Positions 13,984-22,351 of a stretch of DNA of 23,717 nt are shown one piece after another. The notes beneath the pieces were generated by a model. The model saw nothing but the letters and a program-made list of their open reading frames with translations. It was not told where the DNA came from and made no database searches. Position 1 is the first letter of the stretch; each line of letters opens with the position of its first letter. The stretch lies in assembly GCA_045656345.1 (NCBI GenBank), contig JAZOQZ010000146.1:1-23717 (forward strand), in the 5' to 3' direction. This stretch comes from SIG452 sp045656345. Its GTDB lineage: Bacteria; Bacillota; Clostridia; UMGS1840. The position numbers and the translations under genes were made by a program.

Positions 13984-14772
13984 ATGAAAAAAATGATGCA
14001 GCTTTTGGCGCTGGTTCTTAGCATGTTACTGCTCTTCACCGGTTGCCAGACCACCACTCAGCCCGCTACCAACAACGATGTTGAAACCGCTAATGAAGAA
14101 TTAGTAATCGGTTACACCATCTACGAACCCATGAACTACTTAGATGAAAATGGTGAATTAACTGGTTTCGATACCGAATTTGCAGAAGCAGTTTGTGAAA
14201 AACTGAACATGACTCCCAAATTCGTTGAAATCAACTGGGATACCAAATTCGTAACTTTAGATGCTGATCAGATTGACTGTATCTGGAACGGCATGACCAT
14301 TTCTGATGAAGTAAAAACCAACTGTTTAGTGTCTGATGCATATGTTAAAAATGCACAGGTTGTTGTAATGGCTAAAGACTCTATTGCAGATTACACCACT
14401 GTTGACAGCTTAAAAGGTTTAAAATTTGCAGCTGAAGCAGGTTCCGCAGGAGAACAGGCTATCATTGACAATGGTTTGGATGCAAACTACACTCCCGTTG
14501 CTGCACAGACTGATGCTTTAATGGCATTAGCAGCAGGTCAGGCTGACGCTTGTGTTATCGATATCACCATGGCAAAAGCTTCCACCGCTCCCGGCACCAG
14601 CTATGAAGCATACACCTTCGGTGTAGAACTGACTACCGAAGAATACGGTATCGGTTTCAGATTAGACGACGCTGAACTCCAGGCATCTGTGAACACTGCA
14701 ATCAAAGAATTATACGAAGACGGCACTTTAACCGCTCTGGCTGAAAAATACGAACTGAACTTAGCGTTCTAA
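13984..14772 (+). CDS. Amino-acid ABC transporter substrate-binding lipoprotein
   Basis: A 262-residue extracellular binding protein anchored by lipid. A signal peptide with lipobox ending FTGC puts the lipidated Cys at residue 21; the mature start is Thr/Gln/Asn-rich. The family 3 binding-protein fold shows EPMNYLDENGELTGFDTEFA (about 45-64), the IWNGMTISDE motif (about 100-109) and GIGFRLDDAELQASVNTAIK near the C-terminus. Polar amino acids such as glutamine or cystine are typical ligands; which one is not readable here. Codon use is strongly biased, like that of ppdK, suggesting high expression. A hairpin with T-tract after the gene probably gives more binding protein than permease. Confidence 0.92.
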   Translation: MKKMMQLLALVLSMLLLFTGCQTTTQPATNNDVETANEELVIGYTIYEPMNYLDENGELTGFDTEFAEAVCEKLNMTPKFVEINWDTKFVTLDADQIDCIWNGMTISDEVKTNCLVSDAYVKNAQVVVMAKDSIADYTTVDSLKGLKFAAEAGSAGEQAIIDNGLDANYTPVAAQTDALMALAAGQADACVIDITMAKASTAPGTSYEAYTFGVELTTEEYGIGFRLDDAELQASVNTAIKELYEDGTLTALAEKYELNLAF

Positions 14773-14792
14773 TTTAACAACAAAAAACGAAA

Positions 14793-14843
14793 AAAAGGGT
14801 TGTAACAAAATGAGACTATTCTTTTTTTGAAGCAACCCTTTTT
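14793..14843 (+). terminator. Partial terminator / attenuator between binding protein and permease genes
   Basis: AAAAGGGTTG (14793-14802) pairs with CAACCCTTTT (14833-14842) around a 30-base loop and is followed by T residues. It lies inside the ABC operon, so it should let only part of transcription through. Confidence 0.7.
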
Positions 14844-14862
14844 CATCAATTAAGAGGTTTTT

Positions 14863-15510
14863 ATGCAACTTTTTTTAAAGGTTACCATGAGCCTTTTAGA
14901 GGGCTTTGTAACAACACTGAAAATATTCGGGTTAACCCTGGTTATGGCATTGCCGTTGGGACTGATTATCTCATTCGGTTCCATGAGTAAACTGAAAATT
15001 ATCAAATATCCGATGAAAACCCTGATCTGGATTATCCGGGGAACGCCTTTGATGTTGCAACTGATTGCATTCGGATTTGGCCCCGGATTGATGGGGGTAA
15101 AAGGTATTAACCTGTTCTCCGCTGTAATCTTCGCATTTGTGCTGAATTATTCCTGCTACTTTGCAGAAATCTTCAGAGGAAGTATTGAAAGTATTCCGAA
15201 AGGTCAATACGAGGCAGGAGCCGTGCTGGGTCTTACCAAACGGCAGGTATTCTTCAAAATCATTCTGATGCAGGTTGTAAAAAGAATTATTGCTCCTATG
15301 AGCAATGAGTTTTTAACCTTGGTAAAAGATACTTCTCTCGCCAACACCATTATGATTTATGAAATCACATGGAATGCAAAAAGAATGATGAACAGTGAAC
15401 ATATTTTATGGCCTCTGTTTTATTCCGGCGCATTTTATCTGGCATTCTGCGGAATTTTAACTCTCCTTTTCGGATATATTGAAAAGAAACTCAGTTACTA
15501 CAAAGTGTAA
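14863..15510 (+). CDS. Amino-acid ABC transporter permease
   Basis: A 215-residue inner-membrane permease of the polar amino-acid uptake (HisM/GlnP) family. About five hydrophobic helices are visible. IIRGTPLMLQLIAFGFG (about 59-75) and the EAA loop YEAGAVLGLTKRQVFFKIIL (about 117-136) contact the ATPase. VKDTSLANTIMIYEITWNAK (about 163-182) is also typical. The ATG at 14863 has AAGAGG five bases upstream. It is 14 bases from the ATPase gene. One permease only is present, so the channel should be a homodimer. Confidence 0.94.
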   Translation: MQLFLKVTMSLLEGFVTTLKIFGLTLVMALPLGLIISFGSMSKLKIIKYPMKTLIWIIRGTPLMLQLIAFGFGPGLMGVKGINLFSAVIFAFVLNYSCYFAEIFRGSIESIPKGQYEAGAVLGLTKRQVFFKIILMQVVKRIIAPMSNEFLTLVKDTSLANTIMIYEITWNAKRMMNSEHILWPLFYSGAFYLAFCGILTLLFGYIEKKLSYYKV

Positions 15511-15524
15511 AAAGGTAGGTTCCT

Positions 15525-16271
15525 ATGTTAGAAGTAAACAATCTTGTAAAAAGTTTTGGAAAAACCGAAGTCTTAAAGGGAGTTAGTTTTTCCATCGAAA
15601 AAGGTGAAGTTCTCTCCATTATCGGATCCTCCGGTGGCGGAAAAACCACCCTGCTTCGCTGTTTGAATTTCTTGGAATTTGCAGAAGGCGGAACTATCTC
15701 CATCAACGGAAAAGAAATTTATAACGGGGAAAACAAAAGCAAAATGAGTGAACAGTATATCCGCGAAATGCGTCTTCATTTCGGATTGGTATTTCAGTCA
15801 TTCAACCTGTTTCCTCAATACACAGCTTTAAAGAATGTTACCTTAGCGCCTACCCTCTTAAAAACAGACACTCCGGAAAACATTGAAAAAAAAGCGCTGG
15901 AACTGCTGGACAAAGTTGGTCTTTCCAACAAAATCAACAACTATCCCTGCGAACTTTCCGGCGGTCAGCAACAACGTGTTGCAATCGCAAGAGCATTGGC
16001 ATTGAATCCCGATATTTTATGCTTTGATGAACCCACCTCTGCGCTGGACCCTGAATTGACCGGCGAGGTTTTAAAAGTAATCAAGCAACTTGCCGAGCAG
16101 AAAACAACGATGGTAATTGTAACACACGAAATGTCTTTTGCCAAAGAAGTTTCTGATAAGGTGATTTTTATTGATAACGGTGTTATCGTGGAACAAGGCA
16201 CTCCCGACGATGTGTTCAACCATCCGAAAAGCGAACGGTTACACGCATTTTTACAAAGCTATCATACTTAA
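15525..16271 (+). CDS. Amino-acid ABC transporter ATP-binding protein
   Basis: A 248-residue cytoplasmic ATPase of the GlnQ/HisP type. Visible motifs are Walker A GSSGGGKTT (about 34-42), the Q-loop LVFQSFNLFPQYTALKNV, signature LSGGQQQRVAIARAL (about 144-158), Walker B ILCFDEPTSALDPE and the switch His in VIVTHEMSFA. FNLFPQYT is characteristic of polar amino-acid importers. It is the third gene of the importer and is closed by the terminator at 16282-16310. Confidence 0.95.
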   Translation: MLEVNNLVKSFGKTEVLKGVSFSIEKGEVLSIIGSSGGGKTTLLRCLNFLEFAEGGTISINGKEIYNGENKSKMSEQYIREMRLHFGLVFQSFNLFPQYTALKNVTLAPTLLKTDTPENIEKKALELLDKVGLSNKINNYPCELSGGQQQRVAIARALALNPDILCFDEPTSALDPELTGEVLKVIKQLAEQKTTMVIVTHEMSFAKEVSDKVIFIDNGVIVEQGTPDDVFNHPKSERLHAFLQSYHT

Positions 16272-16281
16272 AAAGCAAAAG

Positions 16282-16310
16282 AAAAGGATATACAGGGTAT
16301 ATCCTTTTTT
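16282..16310 (+). terminator. Terminator of the ABC importer operon
   Basis: AAAAGGATATA (16282-16292) pairs perfectly with TATATCCTTTT (16298-16308) around a five-base loop, followed by T residues. It lies 10 bases past the ATPase stop. Confidence 0.92.
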
Positions 16311-16349
16311 CATCTCTGTTATTAATTTTAGAAAGGTAACCTTATATAT

Positions 16350-17015
16350 ATGAATCAACAACCGGAACAAATATTGCACAATATGGAATATGCCATTTTT
16401 GATCTGGACGGAACTCTTCTGGATTCTATGCCAATCTGGGTAAATCTCGGTGAAACAGTGCTGAAATCCTTGGGAATCATTCCCGACGAAGAAACCACCG
16501 AGCGATTTCGCACTATGACATTAACCCAATCGTCTTACTATATTAAAGAGCATTTTCCAATACAAATCAGTGCCGAAGAATTGCTGAACCTATTTACAGA
16601 AACCGTTCGGAAAGGTTATGAAGAAGATGCTCCGTTAAAACCTTGTGTAATGGATTTTCTGAACTTATTAAAATCAAAAAATATCAAGATGTGCGTAGCA
16701 ACTGCATCGGAACGGCATCTTAGTGAAGCTGCTTTAAAACGAACCGGTGTACTCCCCTACCTGGATTTTTTAATCACTTGTTCAGATATTGGCAAAACAA
16801 AAGAAACACCCGACATCTATCTTGAATCTATGGCAAAACTCGGTGGAAATCTTCACAATACCGTGGTTTTTGAAGATTCTCTTTTTTCCATACGTTCAGC
16901 AAAAAAAGGCGGTTTTTCTGTAATTGCATTATATGACGAATGTGCAAACAAAGAAAAAGAAACGATTGAAAGCATCGCAGATGCTTATCTGGAATCTTTT
17001 CAGGAATTGATTTGA
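16350..17015 (+). CDS. HAD superfamily hydrolase (beta-phosphoglucomutase-like)
   Basis: A 221-residue cytoplasmic phosphatase or phosphomutase. The nucleophile motif FDLDGTLLDS has Asp18 and Asp20; motif II is the Thr in VATASE (about 113-118), motif III the Lys in the GKTKETPD region and motif IV the acidic VFEDS (about 172-176). An alpha-helical cap lies between motifs I and II (about 28-95). The substrate is not evident. The ATG at 16350 lies 13 bases after AGAAAGG, which is a long spacing; ATG 16383 has no better site. No clear promoter is seen in the 40-base gap, so it may be read by leakage past the importer terminator. It converges on the SLH gene and shares its terminator. Confidence 0.9.
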   Translation: MNQQPEQILHNMEYAIFDLDGTLLDSMPIWVNLGETVLKSLGIIPDEETTERFRTMTLTQSSYYIKEHFPIQISAEELLNLFTETVRKGYEEDAPLKPCVMDFLNLLKSKNIKMCVATASERHLSEAALKRTGVLPYLDFLITCSDIGKTKETPDIYLESMAKLGGNLHNTVVFEDSLFSIRSAKKGGFSVIALYDECANKEKETIESIADAYLESFQELI

Positions 17016-17020
17016 TCACC

Positions 17021-17064
17021 AAAAAAATACCGATGAATCCTTTTTGGATTCATCGGTATTTTTA
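17021..17064. terminator. Bidirectional terminator between the HAD and SLH genes
   Basis: ATACCGATGAATCC (17027-17040) pairs exactly with 17046-17059 around TTTTT, with an A-tract before and a T-tract after. It serves both converging genes. Confidence 0.93.
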
Positions 17065-17074
17065 GTTATAGCAA

Positions 17075-18871
17075 TTACTTGGTAACAACGATGGTCTGTG
17101 CTTCAAACACGCCGTTTGTTAAAATACCAATACAGGTAATGGTGTTGCCTGCTTTGATATCTTTAATGGATTTGGATAAAGCACTGGTGGAATTGTTGTC
17201 AATAATTTTGGTTTTGGTATTGCTTACGTAAATAGCAACAGAATTGCCATCACCATCAACAACTGTTACCAGGTTTGCAGTGGTGTTCACAGACTGTACA
17301 ATACCGGTTACATTTGCATTCTGAGACTGAGTGGAAACTTCAATCTTAGAAACAACAGAACCGTCTAAAGTAACTTTTGCATACTGAGCCAATCTTAAAT
17401 CATAAATGGTTTTTATTTCACCAAACACGTAGAATTTGGTATCTTTTCCGATTTTGAAAGCGCTGGGAACGTTTCCGTTTAATAAGGTAACGCTGGAATC
17501 AGCTGAAATCACGATTTCAGAAATCGTACCGGAAGTGGATTTGATTTCAGAGAACGCTTCAATTTCAACAATACGGTTGTATTTCATGCTAACGCTGGAA
17601 AGCTTGTCGCCTACGCCCAATGCAGAAAATTCAACTTTGGTGCCATTCTTTTTAATGACGATATTATCAGAATTAATTGCATAGAAATCAGTTCTTCCTG
17701 CAGTATCTTTTAATTCTAAAACTACGTGAGTATCTTCGATGATGATATCATTTATGGTAACATCAGACAGTTTAGCAGAAGAATCCAGAACAGTCAGATT
17801 TACAATTTTATTATACTGATTCAAATCCAGCACCGCATAGTCACCGGTTCTAACATGAGCTAAGGTGCCATCAGAGCCATTTACTACAATTTTGGATTTG
17901 CCGGAAAGCTCATAGGTGGTAATTTCTCCGGTATCAGGATTTTTCAACTGTACAGAACTTTTTGCAGTATTAACGCTTTTCACTTCACCGTCAACAGTAT
18001 CGGTGATTTCAGGAAAATCAAAGAAGGTGTCCACTTCCACAATCTTATTGTCAATCATTTTCACAACAGCGTGGGAACCGGCATATAAATCCTTGGGAGC
18101 AATTTCCACTCCACGATTTCTGATTAAAACATCAGAATCAATTTCGTAAGTATTGGTTACCACAAAGATTTTTGCAGTGTTTTCAGTAACGTTTACACTG
18201 TCAATAGTACCTTTGGTGATGGTGATATCAATCGTGTCCATCACACGGTATAACAGAGTTGCCATCTGCGCACGGGTAACATTGGATTTAGGAGAAAAAT
18301 TGTTGTCACCGATGCCGTTCATCAATTCCTGATCTCTCACATAATAAACAGCTTTTCTGTAATCCTCAGAAATATCGCCATCATCTGCATAAGTATTTAA
18401 TACAACAGAAATGTCGTTCATTTCTTCCACACCGTCTGCTGCTTTAGTGATATACAGCGCAGCTTCTTCACGGCTTAAGGGATCTTCCAGATCAGCTTCT
18501 AAAATTTCTTCCACAGTGAATACATCGCGGAAAATCAAGTATGCCAATTCTTTCTTATAAACGGTATCCAAATCAGATAAATCATCTGCATACACAGAAT
18601 AAATACTGTTGATATTATCGGAAACAGCGGTGGTGTTGTATCCTAAAATTCTTGAGATTAACAGCATCGCCTGAACTTTAGTAACATTAACATCGGGAGC
18701 AAACTCAGTTTCGGAAATACCATTGATGATTCCCTTGTCTGCCATTTCATAAATTGCATCATACGCCCAACTGTGACTTTCTTTTGTCACATCCTGAAAC
18801 GATGCGGCAAACGCCATAGTGCTCATCAAAATCATAAAGCAGAGAACAAACGATAAAACTTTTTTTATCAT
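17075..18871 (-). CDS. S-layer homology (SLH) domain surface protein with tandem beta repeats
   Basis: A 598-residue exported protein. A signal peptide (about 1-22, ending AFA) is followed by three SLH units (about 23-80, 92-146, 160-215), recognisable by SWAYDAIYEMADKGIINGIS, DPLSREEAALYIT and ELMNGIGDNNFSPKSNVTRA. SLH triads hold proteins to secondary cell-wall polymer. The rest is five similar units of about 70-80 residues starting near 218, 292, 363, 441 and 518, each with a T/S-x-G-x-I/V-x-S-V opening, beta-rich hydrophobic alternation and a D/K-N-K-I-V-like close. These resemble small beta-barrel repeats of the DUF5666 sort, but the name is from memory. The ATG at 18871 follows CTGGAGGA. 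galE lies 50 bases upstream on the same strand with no terminator between, so the two may share a transcript. Confidence 0.9.
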   Translation of the reverse strand: MIKKVLSFVLCFMILMSTMAFAASFQDVTKESHSWAYDAIYEMADKGIINGISETEFAPDVNVTKVQAMLLISRILGYNTTAVSDNINSIYSVYADDLSDLDTVYKKELAYLIFRDVFTVEEILEADLEDPLSREEAALYITKAADGVEEMNDISVVLNTYADDGDISEDYRKAVYYVRDQELMNGIGDNNFSPKSNVTRAQMATLLYRVMDTIDITITKGTIDSVNVTENTAKIFVVTNTYEIDSDVLIRNRGVEIAPKDLYAGSHAVVKMIDNKIVEVDTFFDFPEITDTVDGEVKSVNTAKSSVQLKNPDTGEITTYELSGKSKIVVNGSDGTLAHVRTGDYAVLDLNQYNKIVNLTVLDSSAKLSDVTINDIIIEDTHVVLELKDTAGRTDFYAINSDNIVIKKNGTKVEFSALGVGDKLSSVSMKYNRIVEIEAFSEIKSTSGTISEIVISADSSVTLLNGNVPSAFKIGKDTKFYVFGEIKTIYDLRLAQYAKVTLDGSVVSKIEVSTQSQNANVTGIVQSVNTTANLVTVVDGDGNSVAIYVSNTKTKIIDNNSTSALSKSIKDIKAGNTITCIGILTNGVFEAQTIVVTK

Positions 18872-18921
18872 AGTAAAAATCCTCCAGATAAATTTATTAT
18901 TGAATTTTTAAACAAATAGAA

Positions 18922-19935
18922 TCAGGCATCAAAACCGTTGGGATTTTGTTTTTGCCAGTTCCAGGCATCACGACACATATCAACGATGTTTTTCGTTGCC
19001 TGCCAACCAAGTTCTTCTTTTGCTTTGGTGGGGTCTGCGTAACATTCTGCAATGTCACCGGGACGACGGTCCACAATCTTATAGGCAATCTTGATATCGT
19101 TCGCTTCTTCAAATGCTTTGATAATATCCAAAACACTGTAACCTGTGCCGGTGCCTAAATTATGCACGAACACGCCTTTTCTGTCCTGAATATATTCGAT
19201 TGCTTTTAAGTGACCCATCGACAAATCCATTACATGGATAAAGTCTCTCACGCCGGTGCCATCATGTGTGTTGTAATCTCCGCCAAATACACTCAGTTCT
19301 TTCAGTTTGCCGGAGGCAACCTGAGTGATGTAGGGCATCAGATTATTAGGAATTCCTTTGGGATTTTCCCCGATTCTTCCGCTATGATGTGCACCCACAG
19401 GATTGAAGTAACGCAAAAGCGAAATGGAGAATTCCGGATCAGAAACATAAACGTCAGATAAAATCTGTTCTAAGAACAGTTTTGTTCTACCATAAGGATT
19501 GGTAGCAGAATTGGGCATATCCTCAGTAATCGGAACTTTTGCAGGGTCTCCATATACAGTAGCAGAGGATGAGAACACCATTTTCTTCACATTATGTTTT
19601 TTCATCACTTCCAGCAGGGTGAATGTGCCGGTCAGATTGTTTTCATAGTAGCGAAGCGGAATAGAAACCGATTCTCCAACTGCTTTTAAACCTGCAAAAT
19701 GAATCACAGAGGAAATTTCATGCTTTGCAAAGATTTCGTCCAATTTATCATAGTCATTGATATCACATTCGTAAAAATCCAGGCTCTTTCCGGTTAATTC
19801 CATTACACGCTTTAAAGATTCAAAACTACTGTTGCAAAGGTTATCCACCACCACAACGTCATAGCCGTTTTCCAAAAGCAATAAAACTGTATGGCTACCG
19901 ATATAGCCGGCGCCTCCTGTTACTAAAATTTTCAT
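18922..19935 (-). CDS. galE: UDP-glucose 4-epimerase
   Basis: A 337-residue SDR-superfamily enzyme that interconverts UDP-glucose and UDP-galactose (or the N-acetyl forms), supplying sugars for wall polymers and glycans. The NAD-binding GGAGYIGS (7-14) lies at the N-terminus; catalytic Ser124 (FSSSATVYGD), Tyr148 and Lys152 (NPYGRTK) are intact; later motifs include HDGTGVRDFIHVMDL and NLGTGTGYSVLDIIKAFE. Its length is normal for the family. The start is ATG 19935 behind AGGGAGGT; the promoter is at 19976-20004. It precedes the SLH gene on the same strand. Confidence 0.96.
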   Translation of the reverse strand: MKILVTGGAGYIGSHTVLLLLENGYDVVVVDNLCNSSFESLKRVMELTGKSLDFYECDINDYDKLDEIFAKHEISSVIHFAGLKAVGESVSIPLRYYENNLTGTFTLLEVMKKHNVKKMVFSSSATVYGDPAKVPITEDMPNSATNPYGRTKLFLEQILSDVYVSDPEFSISLLRYFNPVGAHHSGRIGENPKGIPNNLMPYITQVASGKLKELSVFGGDYNTHDGTGVRDFIHVMDLSMGHLKAIEYIQDRKGVFVHNLGTGTGYSVLDIIKAFEEANDIKIAYKIVDRRPGDIAECYADPTKAKEELGWQATKNIVDMCRDAWNWQKQNPNGFDA

Positions 19936-19975
19936 AAGTACCTCCCTGTTGCTTGCATACTTTTTTACAGTTTTT

Positions 19976-20004
19976 ATTATAGCACTATCTTTACAAAATG
20001 TAAA
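19976..20004 (-). promoter_or_regulatory. Sigma-A promoter of galE
   Basis: TTTACA (20004-19999) and a perfect TATAAT (19981-19976) with a 17-base spacer; TGC directly before the -10 makes it an extended -10 promoter. Confidence 0.85.
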
Positions 20005-20022
20005 TAAAAATCAGAAAAAAAC

Positions 20023-20051
20023 TTTACTTTTTAATCAAATTGTTATATAAT
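20023..20051 (+). promoter_or_regulatory. Sigma-A promoter of the flavoprotein-mltG operon
   Basis: TTTACT (20023-20028) and a perfect TATAAT (20046-20051) with a 17-base spacer. It is divergent from the galE promoter, whose -35 is 19 bases away, so the two may influence each other. Transcription would start near 20058. Confidence 0.78.
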
Positions 20052-20144
20052 TGAAATATAAGAGAATCAGGACAAATACTTTTTACATAAATATAACAGA
20101 GAAGATACTGATTGCTTTTACTAAATCGGAAAGGACGATTTTGT

Positions 20145-20723
20145 TTGAAAAAAATAATCGGGATAAACGCAAGTCCGAACACCAACGGAAATACCGCACA
20201 TCTTCTTACCCTTCTGGGAAAAGAAATCAAACAGCAAGGAGTGGCTTTTGAAATCATTCATATCGGAGAAGAACTATCCAAACTGAAACTCCCATACTGT
20301 GTTTGCTGCTCTTCTCCCTGTAACCGTTCTTGCTATCAGGGTACCTCTTTTGAGGAAGCAATGAACCGTTGTATGGCGGCAGACGGCATGATATTTGCAA
20401 GTCCGGTATATTTTGGTTCCATGAGTGCACAACTAAAATGTTTTTTTGATAAAACCAGAGATGCACGTGCCAAAAAAGCATTCTTAGGAAAACCTGCCTG
20501 TGCTGTCAGCGTGGGTGCTACCAAATATGGCGGTCAACAATCCACCCTTCGTGCCATTCAGGATTGCTGTATGGTTCTGGGATTTTCTATTGTGACCGAT
20601 GCAGATGAATCCGGTTGCGGTCATTTCGGATTAAGTGCACAACGTCCTGCAGCCGACGACCAATATGCTTTGGGAAGGATTCCTGCCCTGGCAAAAAGAA
20701 TGTGCTTAGAAATTTCAAAGTAA
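20145..20723 (+). CDS. NAD(P)H-dependent FMN oxidoreductase, flavodoxin fold
   Basis: A 192-residue cytoplasmic flavoprotein. The N-terminal INASPNTNGNTAHLL is the FMN phosphate loop; a cysteine cluster follows at residues 52, 54, 55, 59 and 63 (YCVCCSSPCNRSC), and FASPVYFGSMSAQLKCFFDKT (about 91-111) is the second flavin-binding loop. The Cys cluster resembles, but is more compact than, that of iron-sulfur flavoproteins, so a 4Fe-4S cluster is possible. The start is TTG 20145, nine bases after GGAAAGGA; an upstream TTG at 20112 would place the start before this ribosome site. It is the first gene of the plus-strand operon. The physiological electron acceptor is unknown. Confidence 0.87.
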   Translation: MKKIIGINASPNTNGNTAHLLTLLGKEIKQQGVAFEIIHIGEELSKLKLPYCVCCSSPCNRSCYQGTSFEEAMNRCMAADGMIFASPVYFGSMSAQLKCFFDKTRDARAKKAFLGKPACAVSVGATKYGGQQSTLRAIQDCCMVLGFSIVTDADESGCGHFGLSAQRPAADDQYALGRIPALAKRMCLEISK

Positions 20724-20749
20724 CATCTTAAAATTAACGAGGTATATAT

Positions 20750-21853
20750 ATGAAACTCTTGATTTTATCCATCACAACCGGTCAGGGGCATCATCAGACC
20801 GGAAAAGCTATCACCACCTATATGGAAGAAAACGGGCATCAGGTAACTCAGCTGGACTGTTATGAATACTTCAGCCCTGCTATCAAAGAAGCATTATCCA
20901 ACGGATATTTGCTTTCCACCAAGTATTCCCCCAAATTATACGGTAAATTTTACGGTCTTGCAGAAAAAATGGAAAGCAAGTCTTCCAATACTATTTTACT
21001 GCAGATTACCAACTCAATTTTCCATAAAAAAATGGAAAAATTTCTGGAGGAATATAATCCCGATGTGGTGGTATGCACACACGTTTATGCTGCCCTTCTG
21101 ATGACCTATTTAAAAGAACACGGAACCACCTACCCCACCCTTGGTGTAATTACTGACTTCAAAGTTCATCCCCATTGGGAGGTAACCAAACTGGATTACT
21201 ATGTGTTACCCAATGAATATCTGATTCCCTCCATGGTGAAGAAAGGATTCAAAAAAGAACAGTTGCTTCCTTTTGGCATTCCGATTTTTGAAAAATTCCG
21301 TTCGAAAGAATCGAAAGAAATCGCAAGAGAGAAACTGAATTTTGATAACATTTCCACTATTTTGGTGATGAGTGGCAGTATGGGATACGGCAACATCGCA
21401 AAGATGATTAAACAAATCGACATGGTGGATGAAAATTTCCAGATGATTACCGTTTGCGGTAACAATAAAAAATTAAAGAAAAAAATTGATAAAGCAGAAT
21501 ACAAACACAAAGTCTACAATTTTGGCTTTGTGGATAATGTGGACAAGCTGATGGATGCATCCGACTGCATCATTACAAAACCGGGCGGCCTCACTGTGTC
21601 TGAATCATTGGCAAAAGAATTGCCAATGGCAATCTTCAAACCAATTCCCGGCCAGGAAGAAAGAAACCTGGAATTCCTCTTGAATTTCGGTGCCTGTATG
21701 AAAATTTCCAAAACAAGTCCCGTAGACGAAGTGATTGCACAGTTGTTTATGGACAACCGTAAAATTGATACAATGCTTCGCAACATTCAGCTGATTAAAA
21801 AACCGGATTCCACACAACAATTATGCGAACAAATTATTGCAATGGCAAAATAG
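20750..21853 (+). CDS. MGDG synthase-like glycosyltransferase (family 28 type)
   Basis: A 367-residue peripheral membrane glycosyltransferase. The N-terminal half shows the monogalactosyldiacylglycerol synthase motif TTGQGHHQTGKAI (about 8-20) with DVVVCTHVYAALLMTYLKEH further on; the C-terminal half has the nucleotide-sugar site TKPGGLTVSESLAKELPMAI (about 278-297) and IPGQEERN. Relatives such as UgtP add sugar to diacylglycerol to make glycolipids and lipoteichoic acid anchors. The donor sugar cannot be read from sequence. The ATG at 20750 follows GAGG; it is 26 bases after the flavoprotein and 18 before rpiB, so all three share a transcript. Confidence 0.9.
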   Translation: MKLLILSITTGQGHHQTGKAITTYMEENGHQVTQLDCYEYFSPAIKEALSNGYLLSTKYSPKLYGKFYGLAEKMESKSSNTILLQITNSIFHKKMEKFLEEYNPDVVVCTHVYAALLMTYLKEHGTTYPTLGVITDFKVHPHWEVTKLDYYVLPNEYLIPSMVKKGFKKEQLLPFGIPIFEKFRSKESKEIAREKLNFDNISTILVMSGSMGYGNIAKMIKQIDMVDENFQMITVCGNNKKLKKKIDKAEYKHKVYNFGFVDNVDKLMDASDCIITKPGGLTVSESLAKELPMAIFKPIPGQEERNLEFLLNFGACMKISKTSPVDEVIAQLFMDNRKIDTMLRNIQLIKKPDSTQQLCEQIIAMAK

Positions 21854-21871
21854 AAAAGGAGAACGAAATAA

Positions 21872-22324
21872 ATGATAGCAATCGGTAACGACCATGTAGG
21901 TTATGAATTAAAAGAAGCTGTAATCGAGGTGTTAAAGGAATACAACCTGGAATACAAAGATTTCGGAGCATACTCCTCCGACCGTGCAGACTACCCTGTT
22001 TATGCACAAAAAGTAGCACTTGCTGTTGCAAACGGCGAATGCGACCGTGGTATTTTGCTGTGCGGAACCGGTGTTGGCATTTCAATTGCCGCAAATAAGG
22101 TAAAAGGTATCCGTGCGGTGGTTTGCACAGAACCTTACTCTGCTCAGCTTGCAAAAGAGCACAATAACGCTAACATTTTAGCAATGGGCGCTCGTGTGGT
22201 TGGTCCTGAATTGGCAAAAATGATTGTAAAACATTGGCTTAATGCAGAATTTCAGGGTGAACGGCATGCACGCCGCGTTGATATGATCACTTCCATTGAA
22301 GACGGCATTGTGTTAGAATCCTAA
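21872..22324 (+). CDS. rpiB: Ribose 5-phosphate isomerase B
   Basis: A 150-residue cytoplasmic enzyme of the RpiB/LacAB family that interconverts ribose 5-phosphate and ribulose 5-phosphate in the pentose phosphate pathway. Visible are IGNDHVGYELK (3-13), DYPVYAQKVA (40-49), the catalytic Cys64 in LLCGTGVGISIAANK, and EHNNANILAMGARVVG (about 92-107), all in family positions. Its length is normal. The ATG at 21872 has AAAGGAG upstream. The residues are complete, so it should be active. Confidence 0.96.
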   Translation: MIAIGNDHVGYELKEAVIEVLKEYNLEYKDFGAYSSDRADYPVYAQKVALAVANGECDRGILLCGTGVGISIAANKVKGIRAVVCTEPYSAQLAKEHNNANILAMGARVVGPELAKMIVKHWLNAEFQGERHARRVDMITSIEDGIVLES

Positions 22325-22351
22325 TCAATCCTCAGAATAAGGAGCAAAAAA

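Noticed and set aside
20112..20144. Longer N-terminus for the flavoprotein starting at TTG 20112
   Set aside because: The Shine-Dalgarno sequence lies inside this stretch, and the family begins at KKIIGINASP.
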